DNA from: Entoloma clypeatum | Lineage: Eukaryota; Basidiomycota; Agaricomycetes; Agaricales; Entolomataceae | Length of the DNA stretch: 64,000 nt | NCBI GenBank assembly: GCA_963565915.1 | Contig: OY751487.1 | Coordinates: 3,534,001-3,598,000, forward strand | Direction of reading: 5' to 3' | Shown here: piece by piece, positions 10,570-22,383 of the stretch | How positions within the stretch are numbered: position 1 is the first letter of the stretch | Layout: each line of letters begins with the position of its first letter | Made by a program: the position numbers and the translations under genes | Notes under the pieces: model-generated | Told to the model about the DNA's origin: nothing | Database searches by the model: none | The model's input: only the letters and a program-made list of their open reading frames with translations

Positions 10570-12178
10570 TAGTGCCTCACAAAACTGATTCAATGTTTGT
10601 TGCTTTTTAAATACCTTCAAGATAACTCTGCAAAGAATACCAATTGAATTAAACCATTGATATATAATTGAAAGCCCTACTTCAGGGCTTTCAGAATATA
10701 AAGGAATCATATGATTTAGATCAGAATCCATGGAGATATGATTAAATTAAATCAGCAACTCATTGAATCAGTTTTGTGAGTACCTATGGCAATTATCAGA
10801 ATCAAATGCTTCACTGGTTGTATGGTAACCAGTTGTCATGACTTACTGATGGAACTTGAATAGAACCCTGATGGATTGTCAAGGAAAGTTGTATAAGAAG
10901 AATCCAACCTCAACAGCCTCCATAATTAATCATGTGCCCTATCTCCTCTTCCCACAAGGATCTCTGGCCTCCAATGGTCACTCCACTCGTCATATTGCCT
11001 CTAACCTGGGTGTCAGCCAACCAACTGTCTCCAGAGTGCTTCAGAATCTTCTTCCTCATCGCAATCTCTCTTCTGGTGGTCGTCCATCCAAGCTTTCTCC
11101 CATCAACACACGAAACATACTTTCACAAATCACCTCAGGGAGAGCCTCCAATGCTGTGCAGGCTATCAAACACATCAACACTGTCATCTCCAATCCTGTC
11201 TTCCCAGAAACTGTGAGAAGGGTTCTCAGAAAACATGAATTCAAGGCTGTAACAAAGAAGAAAAGACCTTTCTTAAAGGCCATACATTGGAAGAGGCGGT
11301 TGGCATTTGCTATGAAGCACAGGGAATGGACAGTGGAGGACTGGAAGAGGGTCATTTGGTCAGATGAGATCAAAATCAACAGGTTTGGGTCAGATGGCAA
11401 GGAATGGGTCTGGAAAAAGAAGGGTGAGGGGCTTATTGAAAGAGAGGTTCAGGGCACAGTCAAGTTTGGGGGAGGAAATATTATGGTTTGGGGTTGTATG
11501 GGTTGGGAAGGTGTGGGGAGACTTGCAGAGGTTGAGGGGAGGATGGATGCTGATCAGTATGTGTCCATTTTGGAGGACAATTTGCTGCCCAGCATGGAGG
11601 AGAGTGGAATCTCTAAAGAGGAGATCATTTTTCAGCAGGACAATGACCCTAAGCACACCTCCAAGAAGACCAAAAAATGGATGGACAGCAAGAATATTGC
11701 TCTGCTGGATTGGCCTGCACAGTTCCCAGACCTCAATCCTACTAAACACCTCTGGGTTCATATTAAAAGGAAGTTGAATGAATATCCAACACCACCCAAG
11801 GGAGTCTGGGAGATTTGGGACAGAGCAGCAGAGGTGTGGAATAATATAGAGCCAGAAGTGTGTCAAAACCTGATAGAAAGTATGCCAAGAAGGGTAGAGG
11901 CAGTAATCAAAGCTAAAGGGGGTAATACCAAGTACTAAAGTATAAAATACTGTATTTATTGTACATACTCACAAAACTGATTCAATGAGTCCCTGGAGTA
12001 ATTTGATCATATATTGATCATTTTTTATGGAAATTACATAATTATTGCAGATTCCGAGAGTCCTGAAGCAGGGCTTTTAACCAGGTACCAATACCTTCTT
12101 TTGATTGGCATTATTTGCAAAGTTATTTTGAAGGTATTCACAAAGTAGCAAACATTGAACCAGTTTTGTGAGGCACTG
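10570..12178 (+). mobile_element. Tc1/mariner-like element (1609 bp), TA target duplication
   Basis: Left end TA/TAGTGCCTCACAAAACTG, right end CAGTTTTGTGAGGCACTG/TA. The terminal repeats match for about 55 bp. The 18-mer CACAAAACTGATTCAATG occurs four times in alternating orientation (10578, 10761 reversed, 11970, 12153 reversed with one mismatch), so each end is itself a palindrome of about 200 bp. A hairpin with arms gaaagccct/agggctttc lies near 10671-10692. One transposase gene fills the centre. Confidence 0.92.
10856..11938 (+). pseudogene. Tc1-like transposase, intact ORF but catalytic Glu replaced by Lys
   Basis: A 360-residue ORF: N-terminal helix-turn-helix (HSTRHIASNLGVSQPTVSRVL, residues 42-62), a second DNA-binding region with RRVLRKHEFK, then the DD34E nuclease. 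Catalytic residues: D170 (IWSDEIK), D262 (QQDNDPKHTS), and position 297, exactly 34 residues later, where the block reads PDLNPTKHLW instead of the usual NPxE(H/N)LW. AAA at 11744-11746 therefore encodes Lys in place of Glu, which should abolish strand transfer. The ORF has no stop or frameshift. The terminal repeats are intact, so it could still be moved in trans. The true start may lie slightly upstream or at residue 6. Confidence 0.88.
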
Positions 12179-13564
12179 TAAACCATAGTTGAGGTAGAAT
12201 GGGGTGTGCTTTGTGGCCTGATGTTCTTTGTCATTGTACTGGAACTCTGCGATTGCAATCCACTCAGCCCAATCATCCTGTAGATGGTTGACAAAGTTCC
12301 ATAAGAACGCTTCCGTTTCCTGATGCGATCGCTCGGCCTGTCCATCAGTCTGTGGGTGGTATGTGGTGGACAGGTTCCTTTTGATCCCTAGCATGTGGCA
12401 GAGTATCTCCATGAACTTCACAGCGAATTGCAGTCCCCTATCGCTGATGATCTTCTTGGGGATCCTGTGAAGCTTCCATATCTGATCCCGATAGATCTTG
12501 GCTAATCCTTCAGCTGATAATTCCATGGTTGTCGGAATGAGATGGATCATCTTCAAATGTCTATCTGTGATGACCAGAATCACATTCTTTCCATTGGACT
12601 CTGGTATTGGTCCCACGACGTCAATCCCTATGTCTTCCCATGGATGACTTGGTGCTGCATGGAGATGTAGCGGAGCGTGTCATTTCTGTCTGTTGATCTT
12701 GTTGCATTGACAGGTGTCACAACCCTTTACGTACTTCTTCACATCATGCAGGATAGTAGGCCACCAGTAGGTACGAGTGAGGAGTTCATGTGTCTGATAT
12801 TGTCCTGGATGTCCAGCCACTGGTGCATCGTGTGATTCAAACATCAGTTCTTGACGCAGTTGTGGGTCTGGTGGAACATAGACTCGTTTGCCTGCATATG
12901 TGATGCCATTTTCCTGTTGATACCCACGAGGATTCTTCTTTAGACCCTGGGCTACTTCTGTCTCCATGCGGTTTGAACCCTTGATGCGTGCGATCCATGG
13001 ATTTTCGATGGTTGTGACATTTCTGATTTTGATGAAATCAGATGTTTCACCCCCTTCAAAGAATTGTTCCTCCGTGAACATCTCCATTTGTACCACATCT
13101 TCTGATTCCAACCGTTTCAAGAATAGCCCCTCCTTGAGCATTTGGTCACTGTCTTGTGGTTCGAGTTCCGCTTCATACCAGGGTAAGCGCGACAGGATGT
13201 CTGCTTTTGCATTGGTCTTGCCGGGTACATGCCATAATTCAAAGTCATAGTCTTGTAACTTCATTTTCCAGTGTCGCTGTTGTTGATTCAGGTCCTGAGG
13301 ATGACGGAAATATTCCAGGTTCTTGTGATTGGTCAAGATTTCGAAACGCTCCCTGGCTTCGAGCAGATAGTGTCTCCAATCTTTCAATGCTTCCATGACT
13401 GCCAGGAGTTCCTTGTCGTATATCTCATAATTCTGTTCGGCCGCGGACATGGTCCGCGACAAGAACACGATGGGGTGCTATTTGTTGTCTTGCTTCTGAG
13501 AGAGTACTGCTCCAATTGCATAGCCCAATGCATCGGTTTCAACCCTGAACTGTCCACCTGTCCC
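12179..13564 (-). pseudogene. Gypsy-C2 RNase H and integrase half (rest at 36939-40206)
   Basis: Reads on the minus strand from 13564. The RNase H starts at [21 protein letters not shown]. It continues with [19 protein letters not shown], then TNHKNLEYF where gypsy elements have TDHKNLEYF (D to N), then the H2C2 finger and the integrase core with IISDRGLQF. Breaks: TAG near 13479 (from CAG) and TGA near 12680 (C1 has CGA there). It ends at the TA where the Tc1 element begins; C1 continues with catccgtgg at that point. The missing N-terminal part of this pol is the RT at 38590-40206. Confidence 0.88.
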
Positions 13565-13570
13565 CAGAGA
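13555..13570. other. Left breakpoint of a 26.6-kb inversion
   Basis: The plus strand reads cacctgtccc/cagagatt. To the left is the gypsy-C RNase H, to the right the Helitron helicase, both coding on the minus strand. The reciprocal junction is at 40201-40212. GGG/GGA microhomology allows a shift of 2-3 nt. Confidence 0.82.
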
Positions 13571-16500
13571 TTGCCTTTGCAAAGAGAGGCATTGACAATT
13601 TGCTCTCTAGTTCCTTGAGGTACTACAGGAAGTGTTTGCCGAAAGTCACCAACAAAGACTACTGTTATTCCTCCAAAAGATGCATTGGGTTTGTCTAACA
13701 GATCTCTAAGACCCCGATCAACAGCATCAATAGCATACTTGTGTTGCATTGGAACTTCATCCCAGATAATAACTTTTGTCTTTTGTAAAACCTCATAGAT
13801 TGGTAGACTGCGTTTGAGTGATGCAACAGATGTTTCATTGATGTGAATGGGTATTTTGAACCTTGAGTGTGCAGTTCGACCACCCTCAAGAAGCAATGCA
13901 GCAATGCCAGAAGATGCAACACACAATGCAACACCACCTTCCTCAGATCTAACTGTGGCAGCAATTGTATTACACAAAAAGGTTTTTCCACCACCACCAC
14001 CACTGTGGATAAAAAGCATTTTTCCCAGGTTATTATTGACAGAATCCAGTACAGCATTATAAACAGATCATTGTTCATTATTAAAAGACTGACAATTTCT
14101 TTCCACCAACTGAATGAGTTCATCATGATCATAGTCTAATTGTTCATGCAGTAGATAATTGTTGGAGAGATGTTGAACCCAGTCATTTCTAACAGGCAAT
14201 GGCATGGGTGGAAAATCCTTCAAAGTTTTGCCAGACTTCATAAGAATATTGTTCAATAGATATAGTCCATAATCATAAATTTCATCTTCTGATAAATCAT
14301 GGTTTGGAAGCATTCTTTCAAGCCTAACTCTCAGATCATCACATATATCAAGCTTGAATTTATTCCATAGTGTATCTGGCTGAACAGGAAAGCAGTTCAA
14401 TAGTATGATAGCAAATAATGATCTGAGTGATGAGCCAGGCTGCATCTGTGTAGCCTCTCTCAAACACTGTTCCCACTCATAATCATCTTCCAATAACCCA
14501 CGCTGCAGACAGACAGCTTTAAAAGAATCAAACGTCTCTCCATTGAAAGTACACAGATATTGGAAAGAAGTAGCTCCAGGAATAACAGTCAATAATAGTC
14601 TTAGATAAAACCGCTCTCCTTGAGCAGGAGATGCAAAGTACATGCGTCCAATAGCAGGTGGACTTCTAGTTCAAAGTGTCCACTTTTTGGTTTTTTTATT
14701 AAAAGAATATTTTTTAGGAAAATCTTGATAAAGAATCTGCCATGCTTCTATATTATCATCATCAGCATTTATTTTGAACCATGCAGTCAATTGAGTTTCA
14801 TTGATATTTCTCCATGATAAAACCTCATCAATAGTATCTTCTTCATTATAATAAACCAACTGTTGGTTTGGCAAATGAACAGGCAAACAATATACAGTTG
14901 GTGATTCAGAGTGCATGGAAAATTCAAAGATGCACGAGCATGCTTCAGATGCAGATATATAACATGCATCAAGAAATTCCTTGATTTCATCTCTTTGAGC
15001 TCCAGATGAGAGTTCAATAGTAGTTTTATCAAAGCCTTTATAGATGTACTTGTGAATATACATGACAGCATGAATAGAAGCACAGATTTCAACATTGATG
15101 TGACATCTGCATTTGGCAGACAGATAAGGGTTGTATGGTACCACATCTCTGATAAGACCAATATTAGCATAGGATCTTGTTTGAAAGTAAAAAGTTATAT
15201 ACTTGTTGGTATAGATATAATCACCCTTTTGAATATCATGTCTTCTGTATTTTGGATAGCCATCATCTCCATATAGTGTAGTTGGCTGATAAGACTTTGG
15301 AAAGTCTTTTCTGCATTTGTTATTCATCATACATCGTTCACTGCAGGGACCATGAACCATAGACTTTGTTACAACATCATATAGTATTGGATGTTCATTC
15401 TTGTCAGGAATCTCAGCACAGACAATATGATCCACATCTTCAGCACTTCTAATTTTGCAACTCTCATCAAGGAAGATTAGCAGATGCATATGAGGAAGAC
15501 CTCTTTTCTGAAATTCAATTGTATGAACCATAGCAGCAACCTTTCCAAAGACACAACCTTCTTTTATTTCTTTCAACAAAGCATTCTTTTTTTCTTCAAA
15601 CACATGCACAACAATATCTGGTCTATCAGAAACAGTTTGTTTTCTTCCATTTGGATTTGTGAGAAGATTTTCCAGAATCTCAGGCCAAGATGGATCAGCA
15701 GCCATAGTCAAGAAGATATCAGGCTTGCTACAAGCCCGGCAGATTGCCATAGAATCTTGAAATAACTGCTGCATATGCTGTTCACTTCCAATAAATGAAG
15801 ATGGAAGAATAATATGCTGGCCATGATTAACAAGATCAAACTCAGCATTTGCATCATCCCGAACCACATCTTGAAGGCCTTGATAAACTTCAGCTTCTGT
15901 TTGTGTCTAGTCCAGTTCAATAAGTTCTGTTGAGTGGAAGCCCAAGCATCAACAACTAATTGCTGAAGTAGCTTTGATCCCCAAAACAATGGAGGTAGAT
16001 CTCTGATGTTAACTTGTCTGTAATGTATACGATGTGCATAGTAGCATCTTTCACTGACAAATTTACATCTGATTTTTCCATCACCAGGATGTGATGAAAT
16101 AGCAGGAAACCAACCATTTTCACCATAGGGAAATAACAAAACATAATGCAGAGAGGCATAAGATGTATGAAGATGACTGATCCGGTGCAGAGCTCCATCT
16201 TTTAGACGAAGAACAATATCTCTGTGATTGGAATATTCTTGAGTTCCATCTCCTGGTATCAAGACAGCTATTTCATCTTGAGCAGTTACATCATTATATC
16301 TTCTTTGATCACCCCAGTCAGATCAGAGTACCATCTGAAAATTCTGCTGTTGTTCAGCAGGTTCTTCACGTATTCTCTGGATAGCTTGTTGATACAGTTG
16401 AATATAAGAATGAACATCAAGCAGCATGGCCTGAAGATCAGCCACAACTTCAGGTCTTAGATTGGGATTTCTTCCCATGCATATTTGTTGTTGAACAGCA

Positions 16501-16944
16501 GGATCATTTATATAGATTTGAGCATATCTTGGTACTTCACCTTCTTGTGGTAATAGAGTACCACATCAATGATGAAGTTCACCATTTATATGAAAAGTAT
16601 ATGTTGCAGGTGCACCGGCAGTAGAAAGAACAGAACGGTCAATATTAACACCCAGAGAAGTAAATGCAAATTCTGCATTGTATTGATGGATATTTTCTAT
16701 GAAATGGGCAGAGTGTTCATGTGAGCCAGAGAACAGCCTCCAAAGTTCAGGTGGTGGTGGTCTCAGAGGAGTAAGCCTCACTTGGCCTTGAAGACAACAC
16801 ATGCCAAATTTTGGATTATTCTCGGTTGACTTTCACAGTTTTTCAGAATCAAAATGTACAGCACTACAGTGAGAGCATTCAACATTCATAGGACCCAGAT
16901 AATGAGGCTCAGGCTCTGGTGCTCTATATGGGCCATGTTGAGGC
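13565..16944 (-). pseudogene. Helitron RepHel gene, N-terminal to mid part (Rep nuclease and start of PIF1-like helicase)
   Basis: Reads from 16944 down. An N-terminal zinc-type motif (LGPMNVECSHCSAVHF) is followed by the Helitron N-terminal domain (LLFPYGENGW, LFWGSKLLQQLVVDAWA). The Rep nuclease has the HUH-type block FQKRGLPHMHLLIFL near 15510 and the two-tyrosine block YIHKYIYKG near 15050. The helicase has Walker [11 protein letters not shown] near 13990 and Walker [10 protein letters not shown] near 13760. Frames are broken by several stops and shifts (about 16805, 16565, 16320, 15905, 14665, 14065). The gene stops at 13565 inside the helicase; its C-terminal third lies at 40207-41076. 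Residues before 16944 continue at 36308-36329 across Gypsy-A1. Confidence 0.88.
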
Positions 16945-17377
16945 TGTAAGGGCGACCTTACGATCCAAGACTCAAACTCAGATACTTGCAAGGGAGATCC
17001 GAAGTTTAGATTGAGCAGTCTGATAAGTAATACAACACACACCTTGCAAGGGGGATCCGAAGAGAAAGTCCTAAGGATTCCCCTGCAAGCTAGCGAGATA
17101 AATAGTAAAATGAGATATGAAATAAGAGATAAAACGAGACACATGAATGATGAGCAATGATCGGGAGTAGCGATGAAGGATGAATGGAAACAAGATGAAT
17201 GATAGTACCTGCGATCCGATGTGCGGAGTAGCGGATGGGGGCGGAGTCGTCGGATGCGGAGAGGCGGATAAGATGTTGGAGACAGTGGATACGATCGGAG
17301 GACGTCAGAGATGGTGGAATAGAAAGGAAAGGAAGAAAGGAAAGGTAAAGTAAAAAGTGAAAGTGGTTGCCCTTACA
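16945..17377 (-). repeat. Gypsy-A1 3' LTR
   Basis: Plus strand TGTAAGGGCGACC ... GGTTGCCCTTACA. The polypurine tract of the element (minus strand CTTGAAGGGGGGGTGA) adjoins it at 17378-17394. Confidence 0.92.
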
Positions 17378-17388
17378 TCACCCCCCCT

Positions 17389-18957
17389 TCAAGGCACGGC
17401 ATCTCGACATGTCAGGAGAAATGAGTCGAATATCGCGGCAGTGATCCGCCGCGGAGCTCCCGGATGACGTCGGTAGAAGTCGCGGACTAGGCACAGAGCG
17501 TGGACATTGTCTTCTGCTTCCCAGGAATTCTCTTCATAGCCATATCCCTTCCATTTGACCAAGAATTGAAGCTTGCCTTGATGCAGTCGGCTGTCCGAGA
17601 GGTTTTCAACATCATACTCCAATTCTTCTCCGACTACCATTGGAGGCGGAGGAGAGCAGACTTGGCATCGGAAAGGGTCATCGGGAACTAGTGAAAGTTT
17701 GACGACATGGAATACTGGGCGAACGCAGGACATGGAAGGGGGAAGGCGAAGTTCGTAGGCATGTGTTCCGACAGGTCGGACCACTGGGAAAGGGCCTACG
17801 TATCGATGTGCAAGTTTTTTTGTGGGTCGGGTGGTTTTGAGGTCTGATGAGTCTAAAAAGACCTTGTCCCCCAGGCGGAATGTCGGAGTGGTGCTCCGAT
17901 GCTGGTTGTAGTATTGCGCCATGTCGTCTTTTGCCTTTGTTAGTGCTGCGCGAGCCTCCTCTAGAGCGGACTTCATCCGCTGGCTGAAATCCGCCACCGC
18001 CTCGATCTCCGTCCGCTTCTCGCGAGGTTCAAATCCCATGCGTGGATGGCGGCCGGTGTCAATGTAGAATGGAGTTTGACGTGTCGATGTGTGAACATGG
18101 TTGTTGTATGCAAATTCTGCCATCGGAAGCCATTCGTCCCAATCGTCTTGACGTTCATTGACGAATAGGCAAAGGTATTGTTCCAATCCTTGGTTGACCC
18201 GCTCCATCTGTCCATCCGACTGCGGATGGTAGGCTGTCGAGGCAGCAACCTTAATGTTAAGCAGCCTGTATAGTTTGCGCGTGAACTTGGCGACAAACTG
18301 TGGTCCTCGGTGGGAGACAACGGCCTCTGGTAGTCCATGGAGTTTCCAGACATTTTGAACATAGGAGTGTGCAGTCCCGAGTGCGGAGATGTCGGAGTGC
18401 ATTGGGATGAAGTGTCCCCGCTTCCCTACTGAGTCCACTACGACCATGATAGCATCGTAGCCGTGGGCTTCTGGTAGTTCAGTAATGAAGTCAACACTGG
18501 TTACTTGCCATTGCTCTGTGGGGACCGGTAGTGGATTGAGCTCTCCAGAGGGTGGAGTGCGTCGGACCTTGGTGCGGAGGCATGGGTCGCATGTCTTGCA
18601 ATATTGACCTATTAAACGAGACATGTGTGGCCACCAGTAATTGCGCGACACCAGTTCCAAGGTTTTCCACCGTCCAGGATGTCTGGCCACCAGAGTGTCA
18701 TGGTGTTGTGTGAGAATCCAATGATGCAGTTGGGGATTGTTAGGAACATAGATACAATTCCTGAAGTAGAGCAAACCTTCCGCTTGCCTCCACTCCGCAC
18801 TACGGACGGATCCCACTCCGACGGTTGGAAGGGATTTGACAACCTCCGCCACACTATCCTCCAGTAACCCCTCTCGGATTCCCTGTTGGACCTGGCGGAG
18901 GACGTTGTGTTCTTCCCCTTGAACAGTTACCCCACGCATTGCTCGCACTGCAAACAA
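17389..18957 (-). CDS. Gypsy-A1 integrase and chromodomain segment of pol
   Basis: A 522-residue open stretch in the pol frame. H2C2 finger (TQHHDTLVARHPGRWKT ... CKTCDPCLRTK), integrase core with SVDFITELPEAHGYD, VVSHRGPQF and TAYHPQSDGQMERVNQGLEQYL, then GPFPVVRPVG and a chromodomain (ELEYDVENLSDSRLHQGKL, then QFLVKWKGYGYEENSWE). The second catalytic Asp block reads SHRG where SDRG is usual, so integrase is probably inactive. It is preceded in frame by TGA where CGA (Arg) is expected (ILL-stop-PELFAVRA). The polypurine tract overlaps its stop codon. Confidence 0.85.
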   Translation of the reverse strand: MFAVRAMRGVTVQGEEHNVLRQVQQGIREGLLEDSVAEVVKSLPTVGVGSVRSAEWRQAEGLLYFRNCIYVPNNPQLHHWILTQHHDTLVARHPGRWKTLELVSRNYWWPHMSRLIGQYCKTCDPCLRTKVRRTPPSGELNPLPVPTEQWQVTSVDFITELPEAHGYDAIMVVVDSVGKRGHFIPMHSDISALGTAHSYVQNVWKLHGLPEAVVSHRGPQFVAKFTRKLYRLLNIKVAASTAYHPQSDGQMERVNQGLEQYLCLFVNERQDDWDEWLPMAEFAYNNHVHTSTRQTPFYIDTGRHPRMGFEPREKRTEIEAVADFSQRMKSALEEARAALTKAKDDMAQYYNQHRSTTPTFRLGDKVFLDSSDLKTTRPTKKLAHRYVGPFPVVRPVGTHAYELRLPPSMSCVRPVFHVVKLSLVPDDPFRCQVCSPPPPMVVGEELEYDVENLSDSRLHQGKLQFLVKWKGYGYEENSWEAEDNVHALCLVRDFYRRHPGAPRRITAAIFDSFLLTCRDAVP

Positions 18958-18960
18958 TTC

Positions 18961-20665
18961 TGGTCAAAGAAGGATGATGTTTTCGTTGTCCCGTGATCCG
19001 TCTCCATGGTCTGCTCGTCGGGACAAAGCATCGGACTTGCCCATTGACTTGCCAGGTCGATGGTGCATTTTGAAATCGAAACGAGCGAGGTATAAGGACC
19101 ATCTAGCCTGTCGTCGATTTAGTTTTTGAGCTGTCATGAAATACTCAAGATTTTTGTGGTCCGTCCAAATCTCCACTGTCTTCTCCGCTCCTTCAAGGAA
19201 GTGCCTCCACTCCTCCAATGCGCGGACCACCGCCAACATCTCCTTGTCGTAGATCTCGTAGTTGCATTCCACCGGACTTAGGCTTTTGGAATAGAATGCG
19301 ACAGGGTGCCACTCACCGTCCTCTGTTGGTTGGGACAGTACTGCTCCGGTTGCAAAGTCCGAGCTATCTGCTTCTATCTGCCACTCCTTTCCATGATCAG
19401 CTAAGACCAGGATCGGAACGGATGTAATCCTCCGCTTCAACTCCCCAAATGCGGACACTTCTCCCTCCCTCCAAGACCAGAGGTGCCCTTTCTTCGTGAG
19501 CTCAAAAAGAGGGCGCGCGATGTCCGAAAACCCTTCAATAAAACGGCGATAGAAGTTAGTGAATCCCAGAAAGAACTGTACTTCTCAGACGTTTGTCGGA
19601 GCAGGCCACTCCGCGACCCCCGCTACCTTCACCGGATCCATCTCTATGTGTCCTTGTTCAATAATAAGGCCTAGGTATTCAATGCGCATTTGTTCAAACT
19701 CGCATTTCTCTGGTTTTAGATAGAGTTTGTGTTTGCAAAGTCGTTCCAGTACGATCCGTGTGACTCTCCGATGCTCCGCAAGGGTCTCCGTGAAGATGAG
19801 TATATCGTCGAGGTAAACACAGACTACACCTTCAGTGATAAGGTCCTGAAAGATCTCATTCATCATAGTCTGGAATGTGGATGGACTATTAGTGAGGCCG
19901 AAGAACATCACCAATGGTTCATAGAGTCCGTGATTGGTCCGAAAAGCGGCCTTCCACTCGTCTCCGGGTTTTATCCGCACATTGTTGTAGCCCCAGCGGA
20001 TGTCGAGCTTGGTGAAGTATTGAGCGCGTTGAAGTTTATTGATCAGTTCGGATATGAGCGGAAGCGGATACTTGTTTTTGATAGTTTTGGAATTGAGTGA
20101 TCGGTAGTCTTGTACAAGACGAAGCAAGCCATCCTTCTTCTTGATGTAGAATACCGGAGATGCCATCGGAGACTTGGAAGGGCGGATCCGACCAGTTGCA
20201 AGGTTTTCCTCCAAAAACGCGTTGAGTTCCTTCTGTTCGTTTGGAGCAAGCGGATATACCTTACACCCCGCCGGAGAGGCATCCGGAACAAGTTCAATGG
20301 CGTGGTCCCAAGTCCGCTCTTCCGGTAAGGTGTCAAAAGAGGTCTTTGAGAATACATCTTCGAAGTCAAACAAGTGGTCTGGTACAGAGTTGCGGAAAGA
20401 TTTAGGTTTTTGGTTACTGAGGAAGGCCTCCAATAGACGTTGTGAGATATTGGATGAAGCGCGGATGAACTCCGCCTCTGCGGGTACTGTTCCGACAAAA
20501 AGGCGGTCTCCCTCCTCAAACTCATCCTCTTCCTCATTGTCTTCCGCTAACTCCTCCGCTTCTTCTTCTTCTGTGACATCCTCCACCCATGGGCCGCGTG
20601 GAGCCTCCTCCTCTAGACCGGACGTCGGAGTGGAACCCACCCGACAGGCTTGGATGCGGACTTGT
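18961..20665 (-). pseudogene. Gypsy-A1 reverse transcriptase and RNase H segment of pol
   Basis: RT: acidic linker (EEEEAEELAEDNEEEDEFEE), then TGRIRPSKSPMASPVFYIKKKDG, LVQDYRSLNS, YFTKLDIRWGYNNVRI, EPLVMFFGLTNSPSTFQ and the catalytic YLDD (VCVYLDDILIF). RNase H: IEADSSDFATGAVLSQ, EMLAVVRALEEWRHFLEG, TDHKNLEYF. A TGA at 19585-19587 interrupts TNV-EVQFFLGFTNFYRRF where Arg CGA is expected. Another TGA (18964-18966) ends the RNase H block. Identical lesions occur in Gypsy-A2, so they predate the split of the copies. Confidence 0.88.
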
Positions 20666-22069
20666 TCAAACTTCCGCTCCTTCCGCTCTTGGGCTGCCTC
20701 TTGGTGGCATGTCTGGCATCATGCAGGACACCGGCTCATCTTCACTTCCCCTGATGTCCAATCTACCTCGGGGTTGTGTTCTTTGAGCCAAGTGAAGCCT
20801 AGCACAATTTCTTGTTTTCCCAAACTTGTGACTGCAAGCTGGGTCCGTTCCGAGTGATCCCGATAGCGGAGCACTACATCCAACACCTCCGTTATTGCTC
20901 CGGCCTCGTTTGGAGTTCCGTCGATGTTGTATACCGGAATTGCGCGTTGTAGTTTTCGAGTAGAGAGTCAATGTTTCTCGACCAGAGTGCGTTCAATAAA
21001 CGACCCTGTTGCACCGCTGTTGAGTAAGGCCTTTTGTGATAGTGTGTCTTTGGTGTCGGTAGTTTCAAGAACTATGTCTAGTTCAATAGAATTGTCGGAG
21101 TGAGCGGAGGCGAGGACATATTGTTTTGGAAGTCGACGCTCCCATTTAGAGAGGCGAAGGCGGATGGGATTTGCGGAGTTGGGTGCGACTATAGGATCGT
21201 TTGCAGGCTTAGAGATGGAGGGTATAGGATCATATTGTTCCATAAATAAGGCAGCATAACGATTTTTAGCAGACAACGAGGGCACACTGTTCACTCGCTG
21301 TGGGGAGGAAAATCCTCCTGTCCTCCCTCCGACTCCGCAGACTCCGTGGGCGGAACGGAGTTGCCTTCCGCTGCGTCCTTGACCACGAGTTGTTCCATAA
21401 CAAACTCGTCCTGCTCCTCCATTGTCATGAAGTGAACATCGAAGCCAAGGGGGCATTCACAACTAAAGTGACCCGTTTTGTTATATCTGAAGCATGCATT
21501 GGCATTCTTGCCTTTGATGCATGAAGTATCAATGTCCATTGCATTGGGGTCCCTTGTCAGCGGAGCGGATGCGGATGTGAGTGGAGCTGTGCGCGGAGTG
21601 AATGGAATGTAGGGGTGAGGGAATACTGAGGTGCCAGGTACTCTTGGTCCGACAACATTGTGGAAGGCGGAGGTATGGGTCGGAGCAGTGGCTTTGAAGG
21701 CTTTGTTGGCAATCCTATTGTTGTCATTGACTCGTGCTGCAGAGTACCACTCATCGGGGTTGTCATCCGCAGGTCGTCCGTGGGTCAGGGTGGCAATCTC
21801 GTTCTGAATGTCGGAACGGAGACCATGGCGGAATTTGAGTACGATGTTGGTATCCTCCTGATAGCCCGCTTTGTCAATGTAGTCTTTGAACTCGTCAATA
21901 TAGGTCTCGACATCCCGTTGACCTTGATAATAGGATTCTCCTTTGAGAATCAGTCTCGCATCCTGTTCCTCATTCTTCAGAGTGAACTCCACTGTAAAGA
22001 CTGCACGGAAGTCCACCCAAGTCCGATAAGGCGGAGCACCGGTCCTCCGCTCCTGTCGGATAATGCGAT
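20666..22069 (-). pseudogene. Gypsy-A1 gag C-terminal part and protease
   Basis: The gag frame (22069 to 21291) has a capsid-like region (YRTWVDFRAVFTVEFTLKNE, YIDEFKDYIDKAGY, ALTHGRP-type end) and a nucleocapsid knuckle reading CFRYNKTGHFSCEC, where canonical CCHC would need Cys for Tyr and Arg for the penultimate Cys. The overlapping pol frame (from about 21456) holds the protease, whose active site reads LLNSGATGSFIE: Asp replaced by Asn. In-frame TGA codons follow at VEKH-stop and CPA-stop, both at expected Arg positions. The gag N-terminus lies at 35343-35862, on the other side of Copia-2a. Confidence 0.82.
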
Positions 22070-22074
22070 CCGCA

Positions 22075-22383
22075 TGTTGAAACTTTTCCATCATGTAGAT
22101 TAGATTAGATTAGATTACATCACGTGACCTTTACACATCTTCGATTACATACTTATTTGGTTGGTACAAACAGTAGTACGGTATATAAGACCAGGAAACT
22201 GTCAATATCAACAAGTTGTCTCTTGACTCTTAACCAGCTCCATCGCTCTTACCAGCCTCAACCGCTCTCACCAGCCTCACCCTTCCCAACCAAGTAAGTG
22301 ACTAGAACGGTAGAGTAGATTACTTCCACTGTAGCTGTGTTGCTCAGTACATCTGTGGCTAGCGCCCAGGTGGAACTTCAACA
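22075..22383 (+). repeat. Copia-2a 5' LTR
   Basis: TGTTGAAACTTTTCC ... GGAACTTCAACA. Contains gattagattagattagatta repeats near 22100 and TATA-like tatataag near 22181. Confidence 0.93.

Noticed and set aside
13384..13618. Apparent fusion protein of helicase and RNase H at the left breakpoint
   Set aside because: The gypsy part is read out of its true frame; the joined ORF is a by-product of the inversion, not a gene fusion.
20174..20857. 227-codon ORF on the plus strand (also 48569-49252 minus)
   Set aside because: Antisense shadow of the gypsy-A RT and acidic linker; its serine run is the complement of the Glu-rich linker.
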